DNA of 64,000 nucleotides from Mycobacterium paraterrae. Lineage in GTDB: Bacteria; Actinomycetota; Actinomycetes; Mycobacteriales; Mycobacteriaceae. Below are positions 15,195-22,334 of this stretch, piece by piece (position 1 is the stretch's first letter; each line of letters starts with the position of its first letter). The stretch is taken from contig NZ_CP092488.2 of assembly GCF_022430545.2 (NCBI RefSeq), forward strand, positions 2,356,001-2,420,000, in the 5' to 3' direction. The position numbers were made by a program, and so were the translations under genes. The notes beneath the pieces were generated by a model. The model did not search any database. It was given only the letters and a program-made list of their open reading frames with translations, and was not told where the DNA came from.

Positions 15195-15485
15195 GTGGCA
15201 CCCACACACGGATACTCGTCGCAGAAAGACAACTACGCCAAGCGGTTACGGCGTATCGAGGGCCAGGTGCGGGGCATCGCCAAGATGATCGAGGACGACA
15301 AGTACTGCATCGACGTCCTGACCCAGATCAGCGCGGCCAACAACGCGTTGCAGTCGGTGGCGCTGAACCTGCTCGACGAGCACCTCGGCCACTGCCTCAC
15401 CCACGCCGTCGCGCAGGGGGGCTCGGAGGCCGACCAGAAGCTCGCCGAAGCGTCGGCGGCGATTGCGCGACTCGTCCGCTCCTGA
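15195..15485 (+). CDS. ricR: copper-sensing repressor RicR (CsoR family)
   Basis: 96 aa, GTG start with GGAGG 4-5 nt upstream. It is a CsoR-family all-helical repressor: the Cu(I) ligands Cys38 (DDKYCIDVL), His63 and Cys67 (DEHLGHCLTHA) are all present at the CsoR spacing, and the DNA-facing motif RLRRIEGQVRGIAKM is intact. In M. tuberculosis Rv0190 is RicR, which in its apo form represses mymT, lpqS, mmcO and itself and is released by Cu(I). The window contains two matching operators. The MFS gene follows after 35 bp and may be cotranscribed. Confidence 0.95.
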   Translation: MAPTHGYSSQKDNYAKRLRRIEGQVRGIAKMIEDDKYCIDVLTQISAANNALQSVALNLLDEHLGHCLTHAVAQGGSEADQKLAEASAAIARLVRS

Positions 15486-15520
15486 TCTGTCACGGGTTGG
15501 GTGCCACCCGTGGTTGAGTA

Positions 15521-16765
15521 GTGCCCGTGGTGCCAGCTCGTGCCGCCGAAGGGCGAACCGCAATCAGCGGACCCTGGACACCCCGAATTGCCATCCAGCT
15601 GGCGGTCCTGGCCGCTGCTGCGTTCACCTACGTCACGGCCGAACTGCTGCCGGTCGGCGCACTGCCCGCGATCGCGCGTGACCTGCACGTCAGCATTCCG
15701 ATGGTCGGCACGCTACTGGCCTGGTACGCGCTGGTCGCCGCCGTCACGACGATCCCCCTGGTGCGCTGGACCGCGCAGTGGCCACGCCGCCGGGCGTTGT
15801 TGCTCTCACTGATCTGCCTGACCGCGTCGCAGCTGATCTCGGCGCTGGCACCCAACTTCGTGGTCCTGGTGTGCGGACGCGCTCTGTCGGCAGTCACCCA
15901 CGGCCTGATGCTCTCGGTGATCGCGCCGATCGCCACCCGACTGGTTCCGGCCAGCCACTCGGGGCGCGCCACCACCTCCATCTATGTCGGGATCAGCCTG
16001 GCCGTGGTGGTCGGTAGCCCAGCGACCGCGGCGATGAGCCTGGCGTGGAACTGGCGGGTGGCTGTCGCGGCGGTGACGGCGGTGGCCGCCGCGGTGACCG
16101 TGGCCGCGTGGGCGGTGTTGCCGCCGATGACGTTGCGTGACGACCAGTTGAAGTCGGTCGGCCGGGGCGCCCGGCACCACCGCAATCGACGTCTGGTGAT
16201 CGTGAGCCTGCTCACCATGATCGCGGTGACCGGCCACTACATCTCGTTCACGTTCATGGCGGTGATCATTCGCGAAGTGGTGGGCATCCGAGGGCCGGAC
16301 ATCGCCTGGTTGCTCTCGATCTACGGGATCGCGGGCCTGGTCGCGATGCCCTTAGTGGCCCGGCCGCTGGATCACCACCCGCGGGTCGCGGCGATCAGCT
16401 GCATGGTCGGTCTGTATGTGACGCAGCTCGTGCTGACCGTGCTGGCCTTCCACCGATTCCCCTCGTTGATGACGGCCCTGGTCGGCGTCGTCACTATCGC
16501 GCTGTGGGGCGCCTTCGCCAACGCGGTGTCGCCGATGCTGCAATCGGCGGCGATGAAAGCCGGCGCCGACGACCCCGACGGCGCCTCCGGGTTGTACATG
16601 GCGGCTTTCCAGGGCGGGATCATGGCCGGCTCGTTTGTCGGCGGCCTGTTCCTGGAGCACGGCGTGCTGGCGATGTTCGCGGCGTCGGCGGCGTTGATCG
16701 GCATCGGAGCGGCCGGAATGACGTTCGAGAGGCAGCTCTTCGACGGTCCCACAGCTGACACTTAA
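15521..16765 (+). CDS. MFS transporter (Rv0191-like)
   Basis: 414 aa with about 12 transmembrane helices. The first helix is AAAFTYVTAELLPVGALPAI, the signature region of the DHA1/AraJ-like drug and sugar efflux group, followed by IPMVGTLLAWYALVAAVTTI. A basic loop (SVGRGARHHRNRR, residues about 208-220) separates the two six-helix halves. Rv0191 of M. tuberculosis has been linked to chloramphenicol efflux. It is 35 bp downstream of ricR and may share its copper-responsive transcript, but no copper ligands are visible. The start GTG at 15521 is one of several possible; a TTG slightly upstream is an alternative. Confidence 0.85.
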   Translation: MPVVPARAAEGRTAISGPWTPRIAIQLAVLAAAAFTYVTAELLPVGALPAIARDLHVSIPMVGTLLAWYALVAAVTTIPLVRWTAQWPRRRALLLSLICLTASQLISALAPNFVVLVCGRALSAVTHGLMLSVIAPIATRLVPASHSGRATTSIYVGISLAVVVGSPATAAMSLAWNWRVAVAAVTAVAAAVTVAAWAVLPPMTLRDDQLKSVGRGARHHRNRRLVIVSLLTMIAVTGHYISFTFMAVIIREVVGIRGPDIAWLLSIYGIAGLVAMPLVARPLDHHPRVAAISCMVGLYVTQLVLTVLAFHRFPSLMTALVGVVTIALWGAFANAVSPMLQSAAMKAGADDPDGASGLYMAAFQGGIMAGSFVGGLFLEHGVLAMFAASAALIGIGAAGMTFERQLFDGPTADT

Positions 16766-16886
16766 GACTGCAGTTCAACGCGCTTTTTGACGCCCGTTTC
16801 CAGCCGATTTGGCGGTTGCCGGATTGATATTTCGGTCGCGTGCTCCTGCATACTGGCTCGAGAAGAGTGACTCGAGAGGGAATCAC

Positions 16887-17969
16887 ATGTCGCGCTTGTT
16901 CAAGGGCTCACTGACTGCTGCGCTCAGTGCAGTGGGAGTGGCCGCTGCGCTGGCGATGGGAAGCGGCGTCGCACTCGCAGACCCGGAACCACCGCCGCCG
17001 CCCGCACCCGGAGTGGACGCTCCGGCCCCGCCGCCGCCCGGCGACCCGGCGCCGCCGCCCGCGCCCGCCGACCCGCTGGCCGGCCCGCCTCCGGGCGTGC
17101 CCGCGCCGCCGGTCCCCGGTGCGCCTGTGACCGCACCGGGTGATCCCCTGGCGCCGTCGGCGACCGTGCCGGGGGCAACTCCGGTTGCCGTACCGACGTG
17201 CGCGTCGACGTGCGCAGGCCAGAACCCGGCGCCCTTTACCGGCCAACCGCCCTTCGTCCCGCCCACCTTCAACCCGGTCAACGGTGCAACCGTCGGGGTG
17301 GCCGAGCCGATCATCATCAACTTCGCCCGTCCGATCGCCGACAAGCCGATGGCCGAGCAGGCGATCCACGTGTCGTCCACCCCGCCGGTGCCCGGCAAGT
17401 TCTATTGGCTGACCCCCAGCCAGGTGCGGTGGCGTCCCAACAGCTTCTGGCCCGCTCACACCGCGGTGCACGTCGACGCGGCCGGGACCCAGAGCAACTT
17501 CGTCGTAGGTGACGCGCTGCAGGCCACCGCCGACGACGCGACGCACCAGCTGGTGATCACCCGCAACGGAACCGTCGAGCAGACCTTCCCGATGTCGATG
17601 GGCATGGCCGCGGGCGGTCACCAGACGCCGAACGGCACCTACTACGTGCTCGACAAGAAAGCCAAGGTCGTGATGGATTCGTCCACCTACGGCGTGCCGG
17701 TCAACTCGACCTACGGCTACAAGGTCGATGTCGAAGACGCCGTGCAGTTCGACAACAGCGGCGACTACGTGCACAGTGCGCCGTGGTCGGTGGCCGACCA
17801 AGGCAAGCGCGACGTCAGCCACGGCTGCATCAACATCAGCCCGACCAACGCCAAGTGGTTCTTCGCCAACTTCGGCACCGGTGATCCGATCATCGTCAAG
17901 AACTCCGTCGGCAACTACAGCAAAAACGACGGTTCCAACGACTGGCAGCTCGCGGGTCCCTTGGGCTAG
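16887..17969 (+). CDS. secreted L,D-transpeptidase (YkuD), Rv0192-like
   Basis: 360 aa. ATG 16887 is chosen because GAGAGGG precedes it and it gives a clean signal peptide (MSRLFKGSLTAALSAVGVAA, cleavage near ALA-DP). A Pro/Ala-rich linker of about 75 residues follows, then an Ig-like domain (FNPVNGATVGVAEPIIINF) and the YkuD domain. The catalytic signature is HSAPWS followed by SHGCINIS, with Cys314 as nucleophile and His312 nearby. It makes 3-3 cross-links in peptidoglycan, outside the membrane. Five such enzymes exist in M. tuberculosis and Rv0192 is the positional match. A CASTC pair in the linker is unusual and could form a disulfide. Its stop overlaps that of zmp1 in a shared CTAG. Confidence 0.92.
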   Translation: MSRLFKGSLTAALSAVGVAAALAMGSGVALADPEPPPPPAPGVDAPAPPPPGDPAPPPAPADPLAGPPPGVPAPPVPGAPVTAPGDPLAPSATVPGATPVAVPTCASTCAGQNPAPFTGQPPFVPPTFNPVNGATVGVAEPIIINFARPIADKPMAEQAIHVSSTPPVPGKFYWLTPSQVRWRPNSFWPAHTAVHVDAAGTQSNFVVGDALQATADDATHQLVITRNGTVEQTFPMSMGMAAGGHQTPNGTYYVLDKKAKVVMDSSTYGVPVNSTYGYKVDVEDAVQFDNSGDYVHSAPWSVADQGKRDVSHGCINISPTNAKWFFANFGTGDPIIVKNSVGNYSKNDGSNDWQLAGPLG

Positions 17970-19951
17970 TTCCAGATGCGAACTCGCCGAGCAGGTTCGA
18001 GGTATAGCTCGTCGTCCTTGGTGACTCCGAACGCCTCGTGGAACAGGTCGAGGTTGCGGATCACGCCGTTGCAGCGGAACTCCGGCGGCGAGTGCGGGTC
18101 GATGGCCAGCCGCCGAATCGCCTCGGCCTCACGGGATTTGGTCCGCCATACCTGCGCCCAGCCGTAGAACACCCGCTGCACGCCGGTCAGCCCGTCGATG
18201 ACCGGCGCCTCCGCGCCGTTGAGTGACAGCTGGTAGGCGAGCAGCGCGATCGATAACCCACCGAGATCGCCGATGTTCTCCCCGACGGTGAACGCGCCGT
18301 TGACGTGATGGGTGGCGTCCAGCCCGCGCGGGGTGAACCCGTCGTATTGGTCGATCAAAGCCTTTGTGCGCACACCGAATTCGGCACGGTCGTCATCGGT
18401 CCACCAGTCGACCAGGTTGCCGTCGCCGTCGTACTTGGCGCCCTGGTCGTCGAAGCCGTGGCCGATCTCGTGACCGATCACCGCGCCGATGCCGCCGTAG
18501 TTCGCCGCGTCGTCGGCCTCGGCATCGAAGAACGGCGGCTGCAGAATCGCCGCCGGGAAGACGATCTCGTTCATCCCCGGGTTGTAGTAGGCATTGACGG
18601 TCTGCGGCGTCATGAACCACTCGTCGCGGTCCACCGGGCCGCCGAGCTTGGCCAAATCGCGGTCGTACTCCAGCGCGTAGCCGCGCTGGTAGTTGCCGTA
18701 CAGGTCGTCGCGGGCGATCACCAAGCCGGAGTAGTCGCGCCACTTCGCCGGGTAACCGATCTTCGGGGTGAACTTGTCCAGTTTCTCCAGCGCCCGCTGC
18801 CGGGTCTCCGGCGTCATCCACTCCAGGTCGGTGATGCTGACGCGGTAGGCCTCGCGCAGGTTGGCCACCAGCTCGTCCATCCGGGCCTTCGCCTCGGGCG
18901 GGAAGTGGCGCTCCACGTAGAGCCGGCCGACGGCGTCGCCCATCAAGCTTTCGACCAGCGACACCCCGCGCTTCCAGCGATCACGCAGCTGCTCGGTGCC
19001 CGACAGCGTGCGACCGTAGAACGCGAAGTTCTCGTCGACCAGCTCGTCGTTCAGGATCGATGCGCGTCCGCTGATCACCCGCCAGCGCAGCCAGCGCCGC
19101 CAGTCCTCGATGTCCTCGCTCTCCCACAGCGATGCGAAAGCGATGAGGGCGTCCGGTTGGCGGACGACGACTTCGGCCGCCTGCTCCGACGTCGCACCCA
19201 ACGCGCGGAACCACACCGCCCAGTCGAAACCGGTTGCCTTGGAGCGGAGTTCGTCGAAGGTGAACAGGTTGTACGTCAGCTCGGCGTCGCGGCGTTTGAC
19301 CACGTCCCAGTGCGCGGCCGCGATCTTGGTCTCCAACGCGACGATCTGCTGTGCGGTCGTCGGCCAATCGCCGTCGTGTTCGCCGTAGACCAGCGCGAAC
19401 ATCCGCGCGATGTGCTTCGGATACTCGGCGAGGATCGCCGCGTGCTGCGGGTCGCGGTAATACGACTCGTCGGGCAGCCCTAGCCCCGACTGCGTCAGGT
19501 GCAGCAGGTAACGGGCGGAATTCTTGGAGTCGGTGTCGACGTAGAGGCCGGTGCCGCCGCCGATGCCGGTGCGCTGCAGCTCGCCCAGTTCGGCGGCCAG
19601 CTCGGTGGGCGTCAACGCAGCGTCGATGCCGGCCAGCTCGTCGAGCAGCGGCCGCACGCCCAGTCCCGCGATCGTGTCGGTGTCCATGAAGCTGGCGTAC
19701 AGGTCGCCGATGCGCTGCGAGTCGGTGCCGTCGCCGCCGTTGGCCGCGGCGGCCTCGGTGATGAGGTCGCGCACCTGCTCCTCGGCACGGTCGGCCAGCA
19801 GCCGGAACGCGCCGTCGGTGGCCCGGTCGGCCGGGATGGCGTAATCCGCCAACCAGCGGCCGTTGACGTGACCGAACAGGTCGTCTTGGGGGCGGGCCGC
19901 GTCGTCGACATAGCTCAGGTCAAGGCCCGAGCGGATAGCTTCTACCGTCAC
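17966..19951 (-). CDS. zmp1: zinc metalloprotease Zmp1 (M13/neprilysin family)
   Basis: 661 aa from GTG 19951, giving MTVEAIRSGLDLS as in known Zmp1. The frame is open further upstream to 20071, but that extension is Arg/Gly-rich and overlaps the divergent gene's promoter. Hallmarks: NAYYNPGMNEIVFPAA for substrate binding, HEIGH in GAVIGHEIGHGFDDQG (His, His and the zinc-binding Glu in ENIGDLGG downstream), and the C-terminal PPEFRCNGVIRN, ending in the invariant W-N. M13 proteases cleave peptides; Zmp1 of M. tuberculosis is linked to inhibition of inflammasome activation and phagosome maturation. There is no signal peptide. In H37Rv several genes (Rv0193c-Rv0197) separate it from the L,D-transpeptidase; here the two genes abut. 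Confidence 0.95.
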   Translation of the reverse strand: MTVEAIRSGLDLSYVDDAARPQDDLFGHVNGRWLADYAIPADRATDGAFRLLADRAEEQVRDLITEAAAANGGDGTDSQRIGDLYASFMDTDTIAGLGVRPLLDELAGIDAALTPTELAAELGELQRTGIGGGTGLYVDTDSKNSARYLLHLTQSGLGLPDESYYRDPQHAAILAEYPKHIARMFALVYGEHDGDWPTTAQQIVALETKIAAAHWDVVKRRDAELTYNLFTFDELRSKATGFDWAVWFRALGATSEQAAEVVVRQPDALIAFASLWESEDIEDWRRWLRWRVISGRASILNDELVDENFAFYGRTLSGTEQLRDRWKRGVSLVESLMGDAVGRLYVERHFPPEAKARMDELVANLREAYRVSITDLEWMTPETRQRALEKLDKFTPKIGYPAKWRDYSGLVIARDDLYGNYQRGYALEYDRDLAKLGGPVDRDEWFMTPQTVNAYYNPGMNEIVFPAAILQPPFFDAEADDAANYGGIGAVIGHEIGHGFDDQGAKYDGDGNLVDWWTDDDRAEFGVRTKALIDQYDGFTPRGLDATHHVNGAFTVGENIGDLGGLSIALLAYQLSLNGAEAPVIDGLTGVQRVFYGWAQVWRTKSREAEAIRRLAIDPHSPPEFRCNGVIRNLDLFHEAFGVTKDDELYLEPARRVRIWN

Positions 19952-19995
19952 GCCTTCATTGTTACCAAAGGCTCGGCGAGACTGCGGGCGGCCCG

Positions 19996-20044
19996 AGCGC
20001 CCGCCCAGCCGGGCATTCGCCAGCAAGCGCCCGCCCAGCCGGGC
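19996..20044. repeat. two 19-bp direct repeats, 30 bp apart, between zmp1 and the next gene
   Basis: AGCGCCCGCCCAGCCGGGC occurs at 19996-20014 and again at 20026-20044. Each copy contains the small inverted repeat GCCCGCCCAGCCGGGC. The pair occupies the divergent promoter spacer and could be a tandem protein-binding site or a chance duplication in GC-rich DNA. Confidence 0.6.
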
Positions 20045-20056
20045 GGTCGGCCCTAG

Positions 20057-20062
20057 TACCCT
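20057..20062 (+). promoter_or_regulatory. leaderless -10 box (TACCCT)
   Basis: TACCCT lies 7 nt before ATG 20070 and supports that start for the Rv0199-like gene. Confidence 0.5.
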
Positions 20063-20069
20063 CACGGCC

Positions 20070-20696
20070 ATGCCCGACGACGAGCAAACCCCACCGGCGG
20101 CCGACGAGCCCGACGACGCCGCCGCGACGGCGACACCCGCCGGCGGCCGGATGTTCTCGCCCTACGGCCTGGCCTCCGCGGTGCTGGGCGCGTTGTGCGT
20201 CGCGGCGATCGCGCTGGGGGCGGTGATCTGGACCGACCACCGCAGCGACGTCGAGGAACGCACCTACCAGAGCCGGGCCATGCAGACCGCCGCCGACTGG
20301 ACCGGCGTGTTGATCAACATGAACACCGACAACATCAAGGAAAGCCTGCAGAAGCTGCACGACGGCACGGTCGGAGAACTCAACGCCGACTTCGACTCCT
20401 CGATCCAGCCGTACCAGCAGGTCGTCGAGCGGCTGCAGTCGCGCAGCCGCGGTGAGGTCGAGGCCGTCGCCGTCGAAGCCGTGCACCACGACCTCGATGC
20501 TCAACCGGGCGGGCCCAAGCCGCCCGAGCCGCTGCCGGCGTCCATCGCCCGGCGCAGCGACGCGGTCATGGTCGTCGCCACGTCGGTCAGCGAGAACACC
20601 GGTGGCAAGCCCACGACCGTGCACTGGAATCTGCGGCTCGTCGTCTCCGACGTCGACGGCAAGCTGATGATCTCGCGGCTGGAGTCGATTCGATGA
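20070..20696 (+). CDS. Mce-associated-like membrane protein (Rv0199-like)
   Basis: 208 aa from ATG 20070, which a leaderless -10 box supports. An acidic, Ala-rich cytoplasmic N-terminus (about 27 residues) is followed by one transmembrane helix (PYGLASAVLGALCVAAIALG) and an extracytoplasmic domain of about 140 residues ending TVHWNLRLVVSDVDGKLMIS. The fold prediction is the same as for Mce-associated proteins, although no mce operon is adjacent. The M. tuberculosis counterpart next to zmp1 is Rv0199. The next gene overlaps it by 4 nt (ATGA), so the two proteins are probably partners. Confidence 0.78.
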   Translation: MPDDEQTPPAADEPDDAAATATPAGGRMFSPYGLASAVLGALCVAAIALGAVIWTDHRSDVEERTYQSRAMQTAADWTGVLINMNTDNIKESLQKLHDGTVGELNADFDSSIQPYQQVVERLQSRSRGEVEAVAVEAVHHDLDAQPGGPKPPEPLPASIARRSDAVMVVATSVSENTGGKPTTVHWNLRLVVSDVDGKLMISRLESIR

Positions 20697-21382
20697 GAAA
20701 CGCCTGGCGGGTGGTGGCTTTCGACGTTCTCGCGCCGCTGGCCGCGATCGCCGCGCTGCTGGCCATCGGCTACGTACTGGCTTGGCCGGTCTGGTGGGTG
20801 TCGCTGTGCTCGGTGCTGATCGTGCTGATCGTCGAAGGTGTGGCGGTCAATGTGTATCTGCTTCGGCGAGATTCGGTCACCGTCGGCACCGACGACGACG
20901 CCCCCGCTCTGCGCTTCGCCGTCGTCGCGCTGACCACCACCGCGATCGTCGCGGCCGTGCTGACCGGCTACCGGCATTGGGCGACGCCGGACCACGCCCT
21001 CAAAGTCGACTCGGCCGAGGTCGTTCGCGTCGCCGTCGACGTCGCCCAGGCGACCGCGACATTCTCACCGTCGGAGCCGATGGCCGCCATCGACAAGGCC
21101 GCGGCCATGATGGTGCCCGAACAGGGCAACACGTTCAAGGAGCAATTCGGCAAGGCGACAACGGATTTGGCGAAGCGTAATGTCACCGCCACCGCGGCGG
21201 TCATGGAGGCCGGCGTCGAGGCCATTGGACCCAGCGCTGCCGCCGTCGCCGTCGTGATGCGGGCCACCCAGAACGAACCCGGCCAGCCGCCGGACAACGC
21301 GGTGTTGGCACTGCGGGTCACGCTGACCAAGCAGGGCGACCACTGGCTGGTGCTCGGTGTCTCGCCGCTCAACCCGCGCTAA
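20693..21382 (+). CDS. membrane protein with Mce-associated-like domain (Rv0200-like)
   Basis: 229 aa, ATG in an ATGA overlap with the upstream gene. It has two N-terminal hydrophobic segments (about 8-28 and 30-55), a third helix (about 78-98, FAVVALTTTAIVAAVLTG), then an extracytoplasmic domain of about 125 residues ending QGDHWLVLGVSPLNPR, a Mas-like closing strand. Together with the preceding gene it looks like a membrane-anchored pair facing the periplasm. No enzymatic motif is visible. Its stop overlaps the stop of the convergent CoA-binding gene. Confidence 0.75.
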   Translation: MRNAWRVVAFDVLAPLAAIAALLAIGYVLAWPVWWVSLCSVLIVLIVEGVAVNVYLLRRDSVTVGTDDDAPALRFAVVALTTTAIVAAVLTGYRHWATPDHALKVDSAEVVRVAVDVAQATATFSPSEPMAAIDKAAAMMVPEQGNTFKEQFGKATTDLAKRNVTATAAVMEAGVEAIGPSAAAVAVVMRATQNEPGQPPDNAVLALRVTLTKQGDHWLVLGVSPLNPR

Positions 21383-21795
21383 CGCAGCCGGGCGTGCTCG
21401 ACCATCAGGCAGCGGTCCATGACCACCTGCAGGCCGGCGGCTTCCGCGTCGCGTCCGACCTTCTCATGCCACAAACCCTCTTGCAGCCACAGGGTTTTCG
21501 GGTGCGGGTCGAGGGCGAGCACGTCTGCCAGCACCGAGGGCAGATCGTCGAACCGTCGGAAAACGTCGACCATGTCGGGCACCACGGGCAGGTCGGCCAG
21601 GCGCGAATACACCTTCGCCCCGGCGATGTCGCTGATCGTCGGGTTGACCGGAAAGACTTGGTACTGCCCACTTCTGAGCAGATAGCTGTAGATCTGGTTG
21701 CTGGGCCGGCTGGGTTTGTCGGATGCCCCGACGACGGCGATGGTTCGCGTGTCGGCGAAGATCTGCCGCAGCGCATGGTCGTCGGGGTTGGCCAT
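21379..21795 (-). CDS. CoA-binding domain protein (YccU-like)
   Basis: 138 aa. Rossmann-like CoA-binding domain (CoA_binding_2): TIAVVGASDKPSRPSNQIYS for the dinucleotide/CoA loop, VFPVNPTISDIAGAKVYSRL, and WLQEGLWHEKV near the C-terminus. The family resembles succinyl-CoA synthetase alpha-subunit domains but acts alone, with unknown function. It is the last gene of a coupled minus-strand operon, mmpL11 lying furthest downstream in coordinates but the HTH gene directly before it: the HTH stop and this start share a TGATG (1-nt overlap). I do not recall this gene at the same place in M. tuberculosis. Confidence 0.8.
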   Translation of the reverse strand: MANPDDHALRQIFADTRTIAVVGASDKPSRPSNQIYSYLLRSGQYQVFPVNPTISDIAGAKVYSRLADLPVVPDMVDVFRRFDDLPSVLADVLALDPHPKTLWLQEGLWHEKVGRDAEAAGLQVVMDRCLMVEHARLR

Positions 21796-22334
21796 CAGTG
21801 GCGGCGCGGCGGCCGCTGTGCGGGGCGTGGGACCGGATGCTCGGGCGGCTCGGACGACCGGGCCTTGGCGAAACGGTCCGAGAGCCGGCGCATCCGGATC
21901 ATCAGCGACGCCGACGGGCTGGCGGTCGCCTCCAGATAGGAGCGCAGGTCGTCGACGTCCACCCCGATTCGGGATGCGAACTCCGGCAGCTTGAGGCCGG
22001 ACCGCTCGATCAGTACCCGGACGTGACGGGACACCTCGTTGCGCTCGTTGGCTTCCAGGTGGTCGCGGGCCCGGTCGAGGACCTCGGCGAGGGCCTTGGA
22101 GATGCCGTAGGGATGCGAGGTCTCCAGCACCTCCTCGACCTGCCGGGCGGTGCGGCCGTAGGGGTCACGCTTGATCGCCACCGCGATCTGCTTCCAGGTG
22201 GCGATGTCGCCACCTTCCAGGGCCTGCCGGATGGCTGAGGTCGGCCAGAATTCGACGGGCCGGTCGCCGTCGCGGGGGCGGGCCGGAGGCCGGTGCGGCG
22301 CCTGACCATGGCGACGGTCCGCTGCCAACGTCAC
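21795..22334 (-). CDS. HTH-type protein downstream of mmpL11
   Basis: 179 aa, GTG start in a GTGA overlap with the end of mmpL11. Residues 30-90 form a helical domain (ATWKQIAVAIKRDPYGRTAR), and residues about 105-150 look like an XRE-type HTH (HVRVLIERSGLKLPEFASRI followed by GVDVDDLRSYLEA). The tail is Pro/Arg-rich and disordered. By position it corresponds to Rv0201c of M. tuberculosis, though I am not certain of sequence identity. Tight coupling to mmpL11 suggests a dedicated regulator or a helper for heme or lipid transport. DNA target is unknown. Confidence 0.65.
   Translation of the reverse strand: MTLAADRRHGQAPHRPPARPRDGDRPVEFWPTSAIRQALEGGDIATWKQIAVAIKRDPYGRTARQVEEVLETSHPYGISKALAEVLDRARDHLEANERNEVSRHVRVLIERSGLKLPEFASRIGVDVDDLRSYLEATASPSASLMIRMRRLSDRFAKARSSEPPEHPVPRPAQRPPRRH

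Noticed and set aside
19952..20071. 40-residue N-terminal extension of Zmp1
   Set aside because: The extension is Arg/Gly-rich, runs through the direct repeats and the divergent promoter, and known Zmp1 proteins begin at the position of GTG 19951.
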